This document shows, in pieces, positions 1 to 9,005 of a stretch of DNA of 64,000 nt (the first letter of the stretch is position 1; each line of letters begins with the position of its first letter). The notes beneath the pieces were generated by a model, which worked only from the letters and a program-made list of their open reading frames with translations, had not been told where the DNA came from and did no database searches. This DNA comes from Halobacteriales archaeon YIM A00013. GTDB taxonomy: Archaea > Halobacteriota > Halobacteria > Halobacteriales > Haloarculaceae. The stretch spans positions 248,001 through 312,000 of the forward strand of contig JAKCFM010000001.1 of the NCBI GenBank assembly GCA_025041195.1. The letters are read 5' to 3'. Made by a program: the position numbers and the translations under genes.

Positions 1-130
1 TACTGATATACTTTCTCCCCTTGGGACGGAACCCTCAGTAAAAAATCGCCAGCAAGCAGCTGTTATGACAGTAATTATATCTGAACGTGCGGATCACTGT
101 TCTTAATAAGGAACCGGCGAAGATCTATGC

Positions 131-646
131 ATGCGTGGATTCTTCATCGGACGGTTCCAGCCGTTTCACGCTGGCCATCAGTCGCTCGTCGAAACGATAG
201 CGACGGAGGTGGACGAACTGGTGCTGGGCATCGGGAGCGCTGACCAGTCACACACGCGTCACGATCCGTTCACCCCGGGTGAGCGGATCATGATGATCAC
301 CAAATCACTCGAACCACTCGATTTGACGACATATGCTGTGCCGATAGAGGATTTAAATCGGAATGCGGTGTGGGTGAGTCACGTCCAGAGCATGACGCCT
401 GAGTTTGACGTAGCCTACTCAAACAATCCACTGGTGGTGCGACTGTTCAAAGAGGCTGGCGTCGAGGTCCGCTCGACGCCGATGATTCGCCGTGAGAAGT
501 TCGAGGGATCGGCCGTTCGTGAGCGGATGAGTCGCGGTGAACGCTGGGAGCATCTCGTTCCGGATCCAGCGGTTGGTGTCATCGAAGAGATCGGTGGCGT
601 CGAACGGCTCCAGCAGGTGAGCGACTCCGATTCGAACGGCCGATGA
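131..646 (+). CDS. nadM: Nicotinamide-nucleotide adenylyltransferase
   Basis: Transfers AMP from ATP to NMN or nicotinate mononucleotide, the final step of NAD synthesis in the cytoplasm. The 171-residue protein has the archaeal NadM length and opens with the nucleotidyltransferase motif GRFQPFHAGH (residues 7-16), which carries the HxGH signature. Near the C-terminus EGSAVRERM corresponds to the family ISxTxxR-type phosphate-binding motif. The start is the ATG at 131; an ATG four bases upstream is out of frame. Its last four bases overlap the next gene (ATGA), so the two are probably translationally coupled. Nicotinate phosphoribosyltransferase and a nicotinamidase lie about 16-20 kb away, so the window holds much of NAD salvage, though not as one operon. 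Confidence 0.95.
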   Translation: MRGFFIGRFQPFHAGHQSLVETIATEVDELVLGIGSADQSHTRHDPFTPGERIMMITKSLEPLDLTTYAVPIEDLNRNAVWVSHVQSMTPEFDVAYSNNPLVVRLFKEAGVEVRSTPMIRREKFEGSAVRERMSRGERWEHLVPDPAVGVIEEIGGVERLQQVSDSDSNGR

Positions 647-1404
647 TCACGCTCGCCTCGGATTTTGGTGCCCGGTATCCGGCGGCAATGCGTGGGGTGA
701 TCGCACGGATGACAACGAGTCGAATCATCGATATAACGCACGATTTCCCCCGACAGGACGTTCGCACGGCGGCGTTCTGGCTCAAGCAGCTGCTCGTGAC
801 GTTTCCGCCGTCGGTTCATTGCGCGGTTGTCGATCCCGGTGTTGGAACGGATCGAGCGGCGCTGGTGATCCGGGCCGGTGAGCACGCGCTCGTCGGGCCG
901 GACAACGGACTGTTGCTTCCAGCGGCGCGAGCGCTCGGGGATACGATCGAGCCGTTCAAATGGGCGATTGAGGACCCAGACAGCGCAACCTTCCACGGAA
1001 GAGACGTGTTCGCGCCGGCTGCAGCACGCATCGATACCGTTGGTGTTTCCGCGATCGAGGAACTCGAACCGGTCAGCCCAGTCGATTCAGTCGTCGACTA
1101 TCAGTTTCCCGAACCGACGATCGATGACGGCCGAGCCAGCGGTGAGATCCTCATCGTGGACCGTTTTGGCAACGCCGTGACGAACGTTTCTGGGGAGACC
1201 GTTCCGATCGCTCCCGGGAGTTCGCTCCGGGTGAACGACCAGTCCGTGCCGTTCGAACGGTCATACGCACACTGTCCGCGAGAAACGTCGCTAGTGACGG
1301 TTGGAAGTCATGGCAACCTCGAACTCGCGGTGAATCAGGGGCGCGGAGACGAGGCGTTCGGCGTCGAACCGACGACGCCGGTCACAATAGAGTGGACCGC
1401 GTAA
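643..1404 (+). CDS. SAM hydrolase (SAM hydroxide adenosyltransferase, DUF62 family)
   Basis: A 253-residue member of the DUF62 family, whose characterised members hydrolyse S-adenosylmethionine to adenosine and methionine. The N-terminal ITLASDFG with its conserved aspartate, the DITHDFP segment, the VVDPGVG motif near residue 65 and GPDNGLL near residue 85 are the family hallmarks. The C-terminal half carries the beta-barrel segment VDRFGNAVTN. The ATG overlaps the stop of nadM by four bases, which fixes the start. A physiological link to nadM through adenosine or nucleotide recycling is only inference from coupling. Confidence 0.92.
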   Translation: MITLASDFGARYPAAMRGVIARMTTSRIIDITHDFPRQDVRTAAFWLKQLLVTFPPSVHCAVVDPGVGTDRAALVIRAGEHALVGPDNGLLLPAARALGDTIEPFKWAIEDPDSATFHGRDVFAPAAARIDTVGVSAIEELEPVSPVDSVVDYQFPEPTIDDGRASGEILIVDRFGNAVTNVSGETVPIAPGSSLRVNDQSVPFERSYAHCPRETSLVTVGSHGNLELAVNQGRGDEAFGVEPTTPVTIEWTA

Positions 1405-1413
1405 TCGGCGTCG

Positions 1414-2985
1414 TTAGCTTGCCGAGATCACGTCGTCAATACGCGTGATCATCGTTGCGGCTTCGGTGGCGCTCTCGATCGCTTCGCGTTTGACGGCTGC
1501 TGGATCGAGCACGCCGGCCTCAAGCGGGTCAGTCACACGGCCATTCTGGCCCTCGACGATGATGCCAGCAATGCCGTTGCTGTCGTGGGTCGAGCGGAGT
1601 TCGACGAGCGCGTCGATCGGATCCATTCCGGCGTTCGTCGCGAGCGTCCGTGGGAGCACATCCAGGGCGTCGGCGAACGCCTCGACGGCGAGCTGTTTCC
1701 GACCGGTAACTGAGGCTGCTTCCTGACGAATCGCGTCGGCGATGGCGATCTCGATCGCACCGGCACCGGCGACGACACCGCCATTCTCGATAGCGGCAGT
1801 GACGACATCGAGGCCGTCGTTGAGTGCGCGCTCAAGTTCGTCAGTGAAGTGGTCCGTACCACCACGGACGAAGACAGTCACTGCCTCGGCGTTGGAACCG
1901 CCCTCGATGAACGCGAGTTCGTCTTCGCCAAACTTCTCGACGCGGACACGGTCTGCGCTGCCGAAGTCGTCGGCTTCGAGATCGTCGATCGTCCCGACGA
2001 GTGAGGAGCCCGTCGCACGGGCAATCGACTCCGCTTCATCGTCCGAGACGCTCTCAAAGGCGAGCACGTCTTCGGTGGCGAGTGAGGAGCCAACTCGGTC
2101 GTCCACGTCGCCGGTGATGAAGGCCACGTCGACGCCGCTGTCGATCAGGGTGTCAGCGTACTCTCGAAGCTCGTTCGATTCGGCATCGAGTGCTGCGTTG
2201 AGCTGATCGACGCTGCTAACGTTGTACTCGGCGTCAATGTTCGACTCACGGACTTCGAGGTCAACGTCGAGCACGGCTATTGAAGCGTCCTCGACGGTGG
2301 TTGGCATGTTCTCGTGAACCGGCTCTTCCTCGGAGATGATTCCTTCGATCAGCTCAGTTGCTGAGGAGGATGCACCTTTCTGCGTGCGAACGTCCACGCT
2401 GTCACGGTCAACGCTGTCGGTTTCGACCATCCGAATCGCGTCGACAACCGTTTCGGCGAGCGGCTCGGCACCGATGTCGCCGGTGCCCTTGCCGGTCATG
2501 CTCGTCACGGCGACCTGGGTGAGCTGCTCGTCGTCAACCGTGCCGTCGACGACGTGCTCGTCGATCGTTTCCTGGGCGATCCGGGACGCTTCGTGGTAGC
2601 CCTCGACGATTGCCGTCGGGTGTACATCGTCGTCGAGCAAATCCTCAGCTCGCGAGAGGAGCTCGCCGGAGAGAACGGCTGCCGTCGTCGTCCCGTCACC
2701 GACTTCCTCTTCCTGCGTGCTCGACACTTCAACGATCATCTGCGCGGCCGGATGCTCGATGTCCATCTCCTCAAGAATTGTCGCACCGTCGTTGGTGATG
2801 ACAACGTCGCCGGAGTCAGACACAAGCATCTTGTCCATCCCGCGCGGACCAAGGGTCGAACGTACCGTGTTACTCACGGCCTTTCCAGCCTGAATATTGG
2901 ACGACTGCGCGTCGTCGCCCTGGGTTCGCTCGGTGTCCTCTGCCAGAATAAACATCGGTTGTCCTCGCTGAGCGGGTTGTGACAT
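1414..2985 (-). CDS. Thermosome (group II chaperonin) subunit lacking a GGM tail
   Basis: An ATP-dependent chaperonin subunit of 523 residues that would assemble into the archaeal double-ring thermosome. The ATP-binding segments [13 protein letters not shown] (about residues 43-55), NDGATIL (65-71) and GDGTTT (96-101) are intact. I start at 2985 ([11 protein letters not shown]); the same frame stays open to 3048, but the preceding residues are unlike the family and overlap the promoter. The protein stops at [11 protein letters not shown], without the Gly-Gly-Met-rich tail found on most haloarchaeal thermosome subunits, so it resembles the tailless paralogue class. A TATA-like box sits about 30 bases upstream, giving a very short leader. 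A genome with this gene probably has other subunits elsewhere. Confidence 0.95.
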   Translation of the reverse strand: MSQPAQRGQPMFILAEDTERTQGDDAQSSNIQAGKAVSNTVRSTLGPRGMDKMLVSDSGDVVITNDGATILEEMDIEHPAAQMIVEVSSTQEEEVGDGTTTAAVLSGELLSRAEDLLDDDVHPTAIVEGYHEASRIAQETIDEHVVDGTVDDEQLTQVAVTSMTGKGTGDIGAEPLAETVVDAIRMVETDSVDRDSVDVRTQKGASSSATELIEGIISEEEPVHENMPTTVEDASIAVLDVDLEVRESNIDAEYNVSSVDQLNAALDAESNELREYADTLIDSGVDVAFITGDVDDRVGSSLATEDVLAFESVSDDEAESIARATGSSLVGTIDDLEADDFGSADRVRVEKFGEDELAFIEGGSNAEAVTVFVRGGTDHFTDELERALNDGLDVVTAAIENGGVVAGAGAIEIAIADAIRQEAASVTGRKQLAVEAFADALDVLPRTLATNAGMDPIDALVELRSTHDSNGIAGIIVEGQNGRVTDPLEAGVLDPAAVKREAIESATEAATMITRIDDVISAS

Positions 2986-3011
2986 AATCATAGAGAGATG
3001 GATTGCGATTC

Positions 3012-3020
3012 TATATAAAT
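3012..3020 (-). promoter_or_regulatory. TATA-like box of the thermosome gene
   Basis: On the minus strand the sequence reads TTTATATAG, about 27-35 bases before the ATG at 2985. That spacing fits an archaeal TATA box feeding a nearly leaderless transcript. I did not identify a specific heat-shock element. Confidence 0.5.
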
Positions 3021-3116
3021 CTTCCTGACTCTCATCGAATAACCGCACAACACAACGGCTTGCTGATTGGTATGCCGAGCTGTAACATCCCTTTTATCGA
3101 GACACGACAGTCCGCG

Positions 3117-4106
3117 TCACTCTCGTTCGTCGTAGACAGCAACCGCTCGATCGGCGCGATTCGATCGTCCGTTGTGGTTTCGCCGCGGCGATCGATCACG
3201 AAGGCGCGCAAGCATGCCATCTTTGAGCCCCGTGGCCGTGCCGTGAATCATCGATTTTGAGCTGTCGACCCAGTCGGATGGCCGGCGCGTGCCGCGTGCG
3301 ATAGCAAGCGTAGCCGTAACGCCATCACCCACTGCGTGGCGACCAACCCGCCAGAGCGAAGACGGCCCGTAGTTTTTCACGAGTCGGTAGGTGAGCGCTC
3401 GATACCGCCAGTTCCAATCGCGGCCGCCGCTGGTCGCTGCAGGATCCTGTGGACGAAAGCCGAGCGGTTCGGTCGTTTTCGAACTGTGCGGTGTCCGCCG
3501 TTGTTCTGTCGCACAGCACCGTTGATCGAACGCAACTTCGTAGCCGAGACGGGCGAGTCGATGCGCACAGTCGCGTGCTCCCCCGGTAACGAGATACTCG
3601 TCGAAGCCGTCGAGTGCAGTCAGCGCACTGCGACGGAACGCAACGTTTCCACCTTCAAAGTAGGTCACTGACTGCCCGGCGATCGTCCGTCGGTCGGCAT
3701 GCTGGCGCTGTTCGTGTTGGTGGGGATGATGAATCGGCCCCGTGATCGCGCCGGCAACCGGTCGACCGTGGCCGCTGTCTCGATGAGCTATGCCGGGACG
3801 AGCAAGCGTCTGTTCGATTGATGTAACCCACGACGGCTCTACACAGACCCAGTAGTCGACGAACGCAATCACCGATCCTGTGGCACGATCGAGTCCGGCG
3901 TTTCTGGCAACGTTGACGTTTCGGTCACCGATCTCGACTAACACGTCAACGTCATCGCGGCGTCTGACCATTCCGGTCGTTCCATCCACACTCGGCCCGT
4001 TCACGACAATGATCTCTGCGGCCGGTGCGTGCGTTGACAACGCGTCGAGACAGTGAACCAGGTGCTCGCGACCGTTTAGCGTCGGCACGACCACCGAAAG
4101 CTCCAT
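3117..4106 (-). CDS. Family 2 glycosyltransferase
   Basis: A 329-residue GT-A fold enzyme expected to move a sugar from a nucleotide-sugar to a glycan or lipid acceptor at the cytoplasmic membrane. The N-terminus MELSVVVPTLNGREHL is the typical GT2 opening. RNVNVARNAGLDRATG (about 62-77) matches the family RNxGxxxAxG segment, and a WxxR-rich region follows from residue about 225. The usual metal-binding DxD is replaced by VDYWVCVEPSW at 83-93. Acceptor and donor cannot be told from sequence. It lies 131 bases downstream of the thermosome start on the same strand, with no sign of an operon. Confidence 0.85.
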   Translation of the reverse strand: MELSVVVPTLNGREHLVHCLDALSTHAPAAEIIVVNGPSVDGTTGMVRRRDDVDVLVEIGDRNVNVARNAGLDRATGSVIAFVDYWVCVEPSWVTSIEQTLARPGIAHRDSGHGRPVAGAITGPIHHPHQHEQRQHADRRTIAGQSVTYFEGGNVAFRRSALTALDGFDEYLVTGGARDCAHRLARLGYEVAFDQRCCATEQRRTPHSSKTTEPLGFRPQDPAATSGGRDWNWRYRALTYRLVKNYGPSSLWRVGRHAVGDGVTATLAIARGTRRPSDWVDSSKSMIHGTATGLKDGMLARLRDRSPRRNHNGRSNRADRAVAVYDERE

Positions 4107-4159
4107 ACAGAGAGTCTATTGATCCCTGGGCGATAAAACGATTGGAAACGGGCCTGGGT

Positions 4160-4867
4160 TTACTCGACCGATGCGTTCCAGTACGAGACTGACGCCAACA
4201 GATTGCCCATCTTCGTTTCTCCCATAGTCGTATCTGCATCCCTGAATGTTGAGGCAATTTCGCCGGGGATCTGCCGGTAGAATCCGTATGGGAGGATGAA
4301 GTCGTGCGACTCGTCGGTCAGCGAGAGATCCGCGCGACCGAGCAAGGATTCGACCTCGGATTCGGAGTAGAGCCGCGAGCCCATCGGTAACAACCAGTTG
4401 TAGATGGTTCGCGTGCTGTAGCGGTTGAACGTGTCGAAAAACACCTGCGTGCGTGAGACACGGCTCATCTCGGCGAGAAACGCCGCTGGTGTTTCGGCGA
4501 GATGGAAAAACCGCATGGCAAAGACCGCATCGAAATGATTGTCGGGAAACGGCAGTCTGGCGGCATCACCTCGCATGAACTCGATATCCTTTGAGACGCC
4601 GTTTTGACGAACCTTCTGGCGACCTTGCTGGAGCATGGCCGACGAGATGTCGAGGCCGATGATGTCGGCGCCGTTGCTGGCGAGCATCGCCGTAAACCGC
4701 CCAGTCCCACAGGCTATCTCGAGGATTTTCTTGTCTTCGACCGGTGAGAGTGCCTCTAGGACGGCCTGTTTCTCCCGTTGGTCGATGAGCTGTCCTCCCC
4801 GGGAGAATCGCTTCGAATCGTATTCATCGGCGATCTCCTTCGCCTGATACCACTCCTGGCCCTTCAC
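4160..4867 (-). CDS. Class I SAM-dependent methyltransferase
   Basis: A 235-residue methyltransferase of the UbiE/Methyltransf_11 type. Motif I appears as LEIACGTGRFTAMLA (about residues 48-62), followed by the acidic loop IIGLDISSAML (68-78) and the motif IV segment FPDNHFDAVFAMRFFHL. The C-terminal half carries a substrate-selecting region with no recognisable signature, so the methyl acceptor is unknown. It reads toward the glycosyltransferase with a 53-base gap, and the pair could be co-transcribed. The start is the first ATG before the conserved body (MKGQEWYQ). Confidence 0.85.
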   Translation of the reverse strand: MKGQEWYQAKEIADEYDSKRFSRGGQLIDQREKQAVLEALSPVEDKKILEIACGTGRFTAMLASNGADIIGLDISSAMLQQGRQKVRQNGVSKDIEFMRGDAARLPFPDNHFDAVFAMRFFHLAETPAAFLAEMSRVSRTQVFFDTFNRYSTRTIYNWLLPMGSRLYSESEVESLLGRADLSLTDESHDFILPYGFYRQIPGEIASTFRDADTTMGETKMGNLLASVSYWNASVE

Positions 4868-4957
4868 ACTAGCTCACCAAATTCATTGTGGAAATAAAAC
4901 GATACTGGATCAGTATGCACATTGGTACCGTCTCTATTCGGCGCTGTTGACCCCCGC

Positions 4958-5359
4958 TCAGGCTTCGAGGGCCCTGACCTCATCGGGATGGATCCGCAGT
5001 ATCAGTCGCTCGTTCGAGGAATCGAGATTTGGATACTCCTCGACACCCATATAGCGACCGGCGAGCGCATTGATGTGCTCGACGGCACCGTCCGGAGTGA
5101 TCTCCGTCACGGTTCCTGTCACGGAGAGACTCCGGTACTGATTGTCCGGATCAACCATACTGATCCCGACGACCGGATCGGATTGAACGTTGCGGGTTTT
5201 TCTGCGCCCTCGGGCTGTGTTAATTAACAGCTCATTGGCGTCGCTGTCGTAGTCAACCCACACTGGAGTGACATGTGGTCGTCCATCGGGAAGCGTCGTT
5301 GCGAAGTGAGCGAACGTTTTCTTCTCGAACAGGTCTTCGTAGTCGGCTGGAACGTCCAT
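4958..5359 (-). CDS. PPOX-class (pyridoxamine-phosphate-oxidase-like) flavin or F420 protein
   Basis: A 133-residue split-barrel protein of the PPOX class. The body reads FATTLPDGRPHVTPVWVDYD, then LLINTARGRRKTRNV with basic residues that bind the cofactor phosphate, then DPVVGISMVDPDNQYRSLSVTGTV; this is the usual TIGR03618-like pattern. I start at MDVPADYEDLF (5359) because the upstream 16 residues (to 5407) are unlike the family. Relatives use F420 or FMN to reduce varied substrates; the substrate here is not predictable. It is monocistronic in appearance. Confidence 0.85.
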   Translation of the reverse strand: MDVPADYEDLFEKKTFAHFATTLPDGRPHVTPVWVDYDSDANELLINTARGRRKTRNVQSDPVVGISMVDPDNQYRSLSVTGTVTEITPDGAVEHINALAGRYMGVEEYPNLDSSNERLILRIHPDEVRALEA

Positions 5360-5563
5360 ACGAACGCCTCCATGCTGGCTGTTACCAAAAAACTCCCGGC
5401 GGATCACCTATCGAACTGACGCCATCTTTTTTTGTGTGTGTGGGTACGGGCAATACCTGTCGAGTATCTATGTATAAGGGTGACAATCATACATTGTAGT
5501 GTACGTATTGTTTTGTGGAGGTTATAGCGAAGATTTACAGTCTCGTTCGACTGACGGCCCGTT

Positions 5564-5836
5564 ATGAGTACGAATGCGGAAAATCAGCCCGCCGAGACAT
5601 TCCTCACTAATCCCGATTTCCGGGACCGGCTCCGTGAGCTTCCACCGAGTGCAAAGCTCGTGGCCAAGGTACTCGACGACGAATCACCCCTTTCACAGGG
5701 CCAGCTTGCACAGGAATCGTTGCTCCCGGACCGGACCGTTCGCTACGCGCTCAATCGCCTTGAGGAGGAGGATCTTGTCAATTCTCGATACAGTTTTCAC
5801 GACGCGAGAAAGCAGGTGTATTTCCTGATCGAGTAG
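5564..5836 (+). CDS. Small MarR-like winged-helix regulator
   Basis: A 90-residue DNA-binding protein. Residues about 28-90 form a winged helix: LPPSAKLVAKVLDD is helix 1, PLSQGQLAQESLLPDRTVRYALNRLEEEDLV is the helix-turn-helix, and NSRYSFHDARKQVYFLI is the wing. There is no ligand domain, so it is a minimal regulator of the type common in haloarchaea. The upstream 160 bases are relatively AT-rich and hold promoter-like TATA stretches (around 5470-5515). The MBL hydrolase begins 53 bases downstream and could be co-transcribed. Confidence 0.82.
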   Translation: MSTNAENQPAETFLTNPDFRDRLRELPPSAKLVAKVLDDESPLSQGQLAQESLLPDRTVRYALNRLEEEDLVNSRYSFHDARKQVYFLIE

Positions 5837-5889
5837 CCGTTGTCCTGCGTGCAGGTATGGATATGAACCCGTAGTGAGTAGCCCCCAGC

Positions 5890-6660
5890 ATGGATATCGT
5901 ACGCATCCCCGTTCCGGTAGCGTCTGCACCCACTGGATCGACGAACGCCTACGTTATTGGCGCTGAGGAGGCGCTGTTGGTTGATCCGCCGAGCGACTCC
6001 AGCGCCCTCGATGTGGCACTCGAACGCCGAACGATCAGCCACATAGCGGTGACCCATCACCATCCAGATCACACGGGTGGCGTCCGTGCGTACGCAGAGC
6101 GAACGGGCGCGACCGTCTGGGCACGGTATGGCCGGTCGTCATCGTTCGAGGCGGCTACTGACTGCACTCCCGATCGGACGTTCCGGTCTGGAACGACAAT
6201 ACCAACCTCTGCTGGTGCGGTTCGGGTGATCGAGACGCCTGGACACGCCCCAGAGCACTGTGGGTTCATCGCCGGGTCGACGATGCTCGTCGGTGATCTC
6301 GCGATTCAGCACGGGAGCGTTGCAGTGGCTACACCGGACGGTGATCTCCGAGCGTATCTGTGCTCGCTCCGTCGGCTCGGACTGCTCGCACCGGAACTGC
6401 TCTACCCTGGCCACGGACCGACGATCGACGCCCCCGTCGAGACCTGCCATCGGCTCTACACCCATCGGCGTGATCGAGACCAACAGATCCTGTCTGCGGT
6501 CGCTGCAGGCGCCACGACGGTCGAAGCGATCACCGACGCGGTGTACGACACGGAAGCGCTCGAACTGCGGGCGCTCGCTGAAGGGACTGTTCGCTCGCAC
6601 CTTCAGAAGCTCGCGGTTGAGGGCCAACTCAGCTGGGATGGAGCGGTTGCAACCGCATGA
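5890..6660 (+). CDS. MBL-fold metallo-hydrolase
   Basis: A 256-residue metallo-beta-lactamase-fold hydrolase. The metal motif THHHPDHTGG (residues 55-64) gives the HxHxDH ligands. Further ligands are the histidine in IETPGHAPEHCGF (about 117-129), the aspartate in LVGDLAIQ and the histidine in YPGHGP (about 172-177). The C-terminal 70 residues form a winged-helix-like segment (AVAAGATTVEAITDAVYD and a following helix), as in LACTB2-type members that act on RNA or thioesters. Substrate not assignable from sequence. Confidence 0.88.
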   Translation: MDIVRIPVPVASAPTGSTNAYVIGAEEALLVDPPSDSSALDVALERRTISHIAVTHHHPDHTGGVRAYAERTGATVWARYGRSSSFEAATDCTPDRTFRSGTTIPTSAGAVRVIETPGHAPEHCGFIAGSTMLVGDLAIQHGSVAVATPDGDLRAYLCSLRRLGLLAPELLYPGHGPTIDAPVETCHRLYTHRRDRDQQILSAVAAGATTVEAITDAVYDTEALELRALAEGTVRSHLQKLAVEGQLSWDGAVATA

Positions 6661-6696
6661 GCAGGGCTTATCGGTAGTGATCGTCTGGAACTCTGC

Positions 6697-7350
6697 ATGG
6701 ACGATCGCCAGGCACTTGCGGACGAACGGGATCGTGCCAGGGCGCTCTCAACGGCGGAACTGGCCGATGCAATCGAAGCCATCGGGTTTTCGTGCACTCG
6801 ATGTGGAGCCTGTTGTACAGCACACGACGATGGGGAGGACCACACCGCGACCGTCTTTCCCGAGGAGGTGCGGACGCTTCAGGAGACAACCGAGGACTCC
6901 TGGAACGACGTTGCACGGCCGATGCCGTACGGAGTCTCTGAAACAGGCGGTGAGACGTTCGAATGGGCGTTGCAGACGACCGGCTGTGGGGACTGTGCGT
7001 TTTACACGGAGGATGCAGACGGCACCGGTGGGTGTACCGTCCACGAGGATCGACCGCTGATCTGTCAGACCTATCCGTTCAGTCTCGCCCTGTCAGGAAC
7101 CAGCCAACCACTCGGTGAGCCGGTGGATAGCGATGGACTGCTACGCGCCCACGATTGTGAGGGGCTTGGTCGATCGATCGACCGGGATAAAGCGCTCGAT
7201 CTGGCAGCGACGCTCAAAGAACGAGCGATCACCGAGCTGACGGAGGCGATCGAGCTCCTGGAGCGGTATGAACGTGCAGACCCACCGGATGGGAGCGTTG
7301 TTGTCCACGATTCGGAGGGCGCAAAACGACCGGATGGCTCGAAGATATAA
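6697..7350 (+). CDS. YkgJ-type cysteine-cluster protein
   Basis: A 217-residue protein of the YkgJ (CxxCxxCC) family. The signature FSCTRCGACCTAH occupies about residues 27-39. Other cysteines lie in TTGCGDCAFYTEDADGTGGCTVHEDRPLICQTYPF (given here only to locate it, about 95-130, with key residues C98, C101 and the ICQTYPF end). The family probably binds zinc or an Fe-S cluster; its biochemical role is unknown. It starts 36 bases after the MBL gene on the same strand, suggesting a shared transcript. Confidence 0.82.
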   Translation: MDDRQALADERDRARALSTAELADAIEAIGFSCTRCGACCTAHDDGEDHTATVFPEEVRTLQETTEDSWNDVARPMPYGVSETGGETFEWALQTTGCGDCAFYTEDADGTGGCTVHEDRPLICQTYPFSLALSGTSQPLGEPVDSDGLLRAHDCEGLGRSIDRDKALDLAATLKERAITELTEAIELLERYERADPPDGSVVVHDSEGAKRPDGSKI

Positions 7351-7351
7351 C

Positions 7352-8053
7352 TCATTTTACGATCCCGCGGTCACGATACAGCACGGGCCCACCCAGCAGA
7401 TAGGCTACGGCCACGATGACCAGCAGGCCAGCTAGGGGACGACTGACCGGCGGCGGGAGAATAATAGCCAGCGTCTGGACGCTCCCAACGCCGATGGCGT
7501 CGATTCGCCGTAGCCCCGGATACGGCGTTTCGGTCACCATCAGATAGGCGAAGATCCCGGCCAGCACGGCAAGTGCCAGGGGGTCGGTGAGCCCTGCCAG
7601 AAATGCGCCAGCAAGAATAACTGCTCCCAGGGTGTTCGGGACGCCACGACGAAACGTCTGGGCGCTCTCCGTGGTGTAGATTGCCGTTCGGACGATCGCC
7701 CCCACGACGTACGCGCTGGCGAGGCCGATGACGAGGAGTCGACTACCAGTCGCTTCGACTGATCGAGTGGCCAGGGTGACAACGAACAGACCGGGTGCCA
7801 CCCCGAACGTGACGACATCGACGACCGAATCGAGCACCGGACCGATCTGTGAATCGGAGCCATAGCGTGCGAGCAGCCCGTCGACTCCATCGGCAATCGC
7901 CCCGAGCAGGATGGCTCGTGCCCCCAACGAGTGGCTGTCGAATCCGCCAACGACTGGCTCTGTGAGCAGACAGATTGCCCCAAACCCAATCAGTAAATTC
8001 GTGATCGACACGCCGTCGGCGAGGCTGATTCGACAGAGTGGATGGGGACGCAC
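7352..8053 (-). CDS. pssA: Archaetidylserine synthase (CDP-alcohol phosphatidyltransferase)
   Basis: An integral membrane enzyme of 233 residues that would condense CDP-archaeol with L-serine. The CDP-alcohol transferase motif is complete: D55, D58-G59, A62-R63, G71, D75 and D79. About six hydrophobic segments follow. This haloarchaeal subgroup is annotated as the protein-sorting-system archaetidylserine synthase because it co-occurs with archaeosortase substrates, whose C-termini are transferred to a lipid. PGF-CTERM-like proteins are present at 32.9-37.7 kb here. It is convergent with the YkgJ gene, one base apart. Confidence 0.88.
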   Translation of the reverse strand: MRPHPLCRISLADGVSITNLLIGFGAICLLTEPVVGGFDSHSLGARAILLGAIADGVDGLLARYGSDSQIGPVLDSVVDVVTFGVAPGLFVVTLATRSVEATGSRLLVIGLASAYVVGAIVRTAIYTTESAQTFRRGVPNTLGAVILAGAFLAGLTDPLALAVLAGIFAYLMVTETPYPGLRRIDAIGVGSVQTLAIILPPPVSRPLAGLLVIVAVAYLLGGPVLYRDRGIVK

Positions 8054-8195
8054 AGTTGCGATCGCTTCTTGCCAATATTATAGCTTCGCAACTCGGCGTT
8101 TGCCTGTTGCTGTGGTGAGCAATCGGGCGTGAAACTCGTTCTGAGCCGATACCTTCTTTACCTCGTGCCTGTGACAACGTTTTCAGAGGTCTACC

Positions 8196-8582
8196 ATGGA
8201 AATCTCAGAAAAGCTCCTGTGTCTGTTTAGCGCCGAGGTGTCCGACGAGGGTGACAGCTACACCGTCGAGATCCCTAGCCGTGAGATCGAAACCGGTTCG
8301 GTTGCTCCTGGAGACACGTATCGCGTCGCGTTGATCGCGGGGTCGGAGGGTGAGCAGTCCACACCGTCAAGCTCGCCAGCGTCCGACCAGCCACAACCAC
8401 CCGTCGAGACCGGCGAAATCCGATACGTTGAAATCGAAGATCTTGGCAAACAGGGTGACGGGATCGCCCGCGTCGAACGTGGCTATGTGATCATCGTTCC
8501 GGATTCTGAAGTCGGCGAGCGGGTGAAAGTCGAAATTACGGAAGTGAAACCCAACTTTGCCGTTGGAGAGATAATCGAGTGA
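8196..8582 (+). CDS. TRAM-domain protein
   Basis: A 128-residue protein with a TRAM RNA-binding domain at the C-terminus: EIRYVEIEDLGKQGDGIARVERG followed by IIVPDSEVGERVKVEITEVKPNFAVGEII (about residues 72-128; quoted in two parts). The N-terminal 50 residues are a small beta-rich domain and residues 51-70 are a Ser/Pro/Gln linker. Archaeal TRAM proteins of this size are thought to act as RNA chaperones in the cytoplasm. It is a single gene with its own upstream region. Confidence 0.88.
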   Translation: MEISEKLLCLFSAEVSDEGDSYTVEIPSREIETGSVAPGDTYRVALIAGSEGEQSTPSSSPASDQPQPPVETGEIRYVEIEDLGKQGDGIARVERGYVIIVPDSEVGERVKVEITEVKPNFAVGEIIE

Positions 8583-8765
8583 GTAGCCCCCTGTGGGCAT
8601 GTCGGCTCGATTTGCCGTGAGTAACTGGCCTGAGTTAGCTGGCCGTACCAGACCCACTCTCTATTCGACCACTTTACGTGGGTGCGATCGGGAAAACCGC
8701 AAGACGGCGTCGTGTTATCTCACTGTACCAAACTCACTATAAGGATTTCTCCCGTGTGACTGAGC

Positions 8766-9005
8766 ATGAGCGTTCGAACCCAGTCAACGGTTGATCTCAC
8801 GGAAAAACAGACGGCGATACTCCGATATCTCCGCGAGCATTCTGAGACGAAAACGTATTTCAAATCCCGCCTTATCGGTGACGAACTCGGCTTGAGCGCG
8901 AAGGAGGTTGGCGCGAACATGCGCTCGGTACAGAAGGCGGCGTTCGATCTGACGATCGAAAAGTGGGGCTACTCCTCGGGGACGACCTGGAAAGTCACCC
9001 AGTAA
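8766..9005 (+). CDS. Small haloarchaeal winged-helix-like protein
   Basis: A 79-residue protein conserved in haloarchaea (I associate it with DUF7123). KQTAILRYLREHSETKTYFKS and RLIGDELGLSAKEVGANMRSVQ form a helix-turn-helix-like body, and WGYSSGTTWKVTQ forms a short wing. No catalytic residues are evident. It may bind DNA, but that is inferred from the fold-like pattern. It converges with the regulator gene that ends at 9006. Confidence 0.8.
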   Translation: MSVRTQSTVDLTEKQTAILRYLREHSETKTYFKSRLIGDELGLSAKEVGANMRSVQKAAFDLTIEKWGYSSGTTWKVTQ

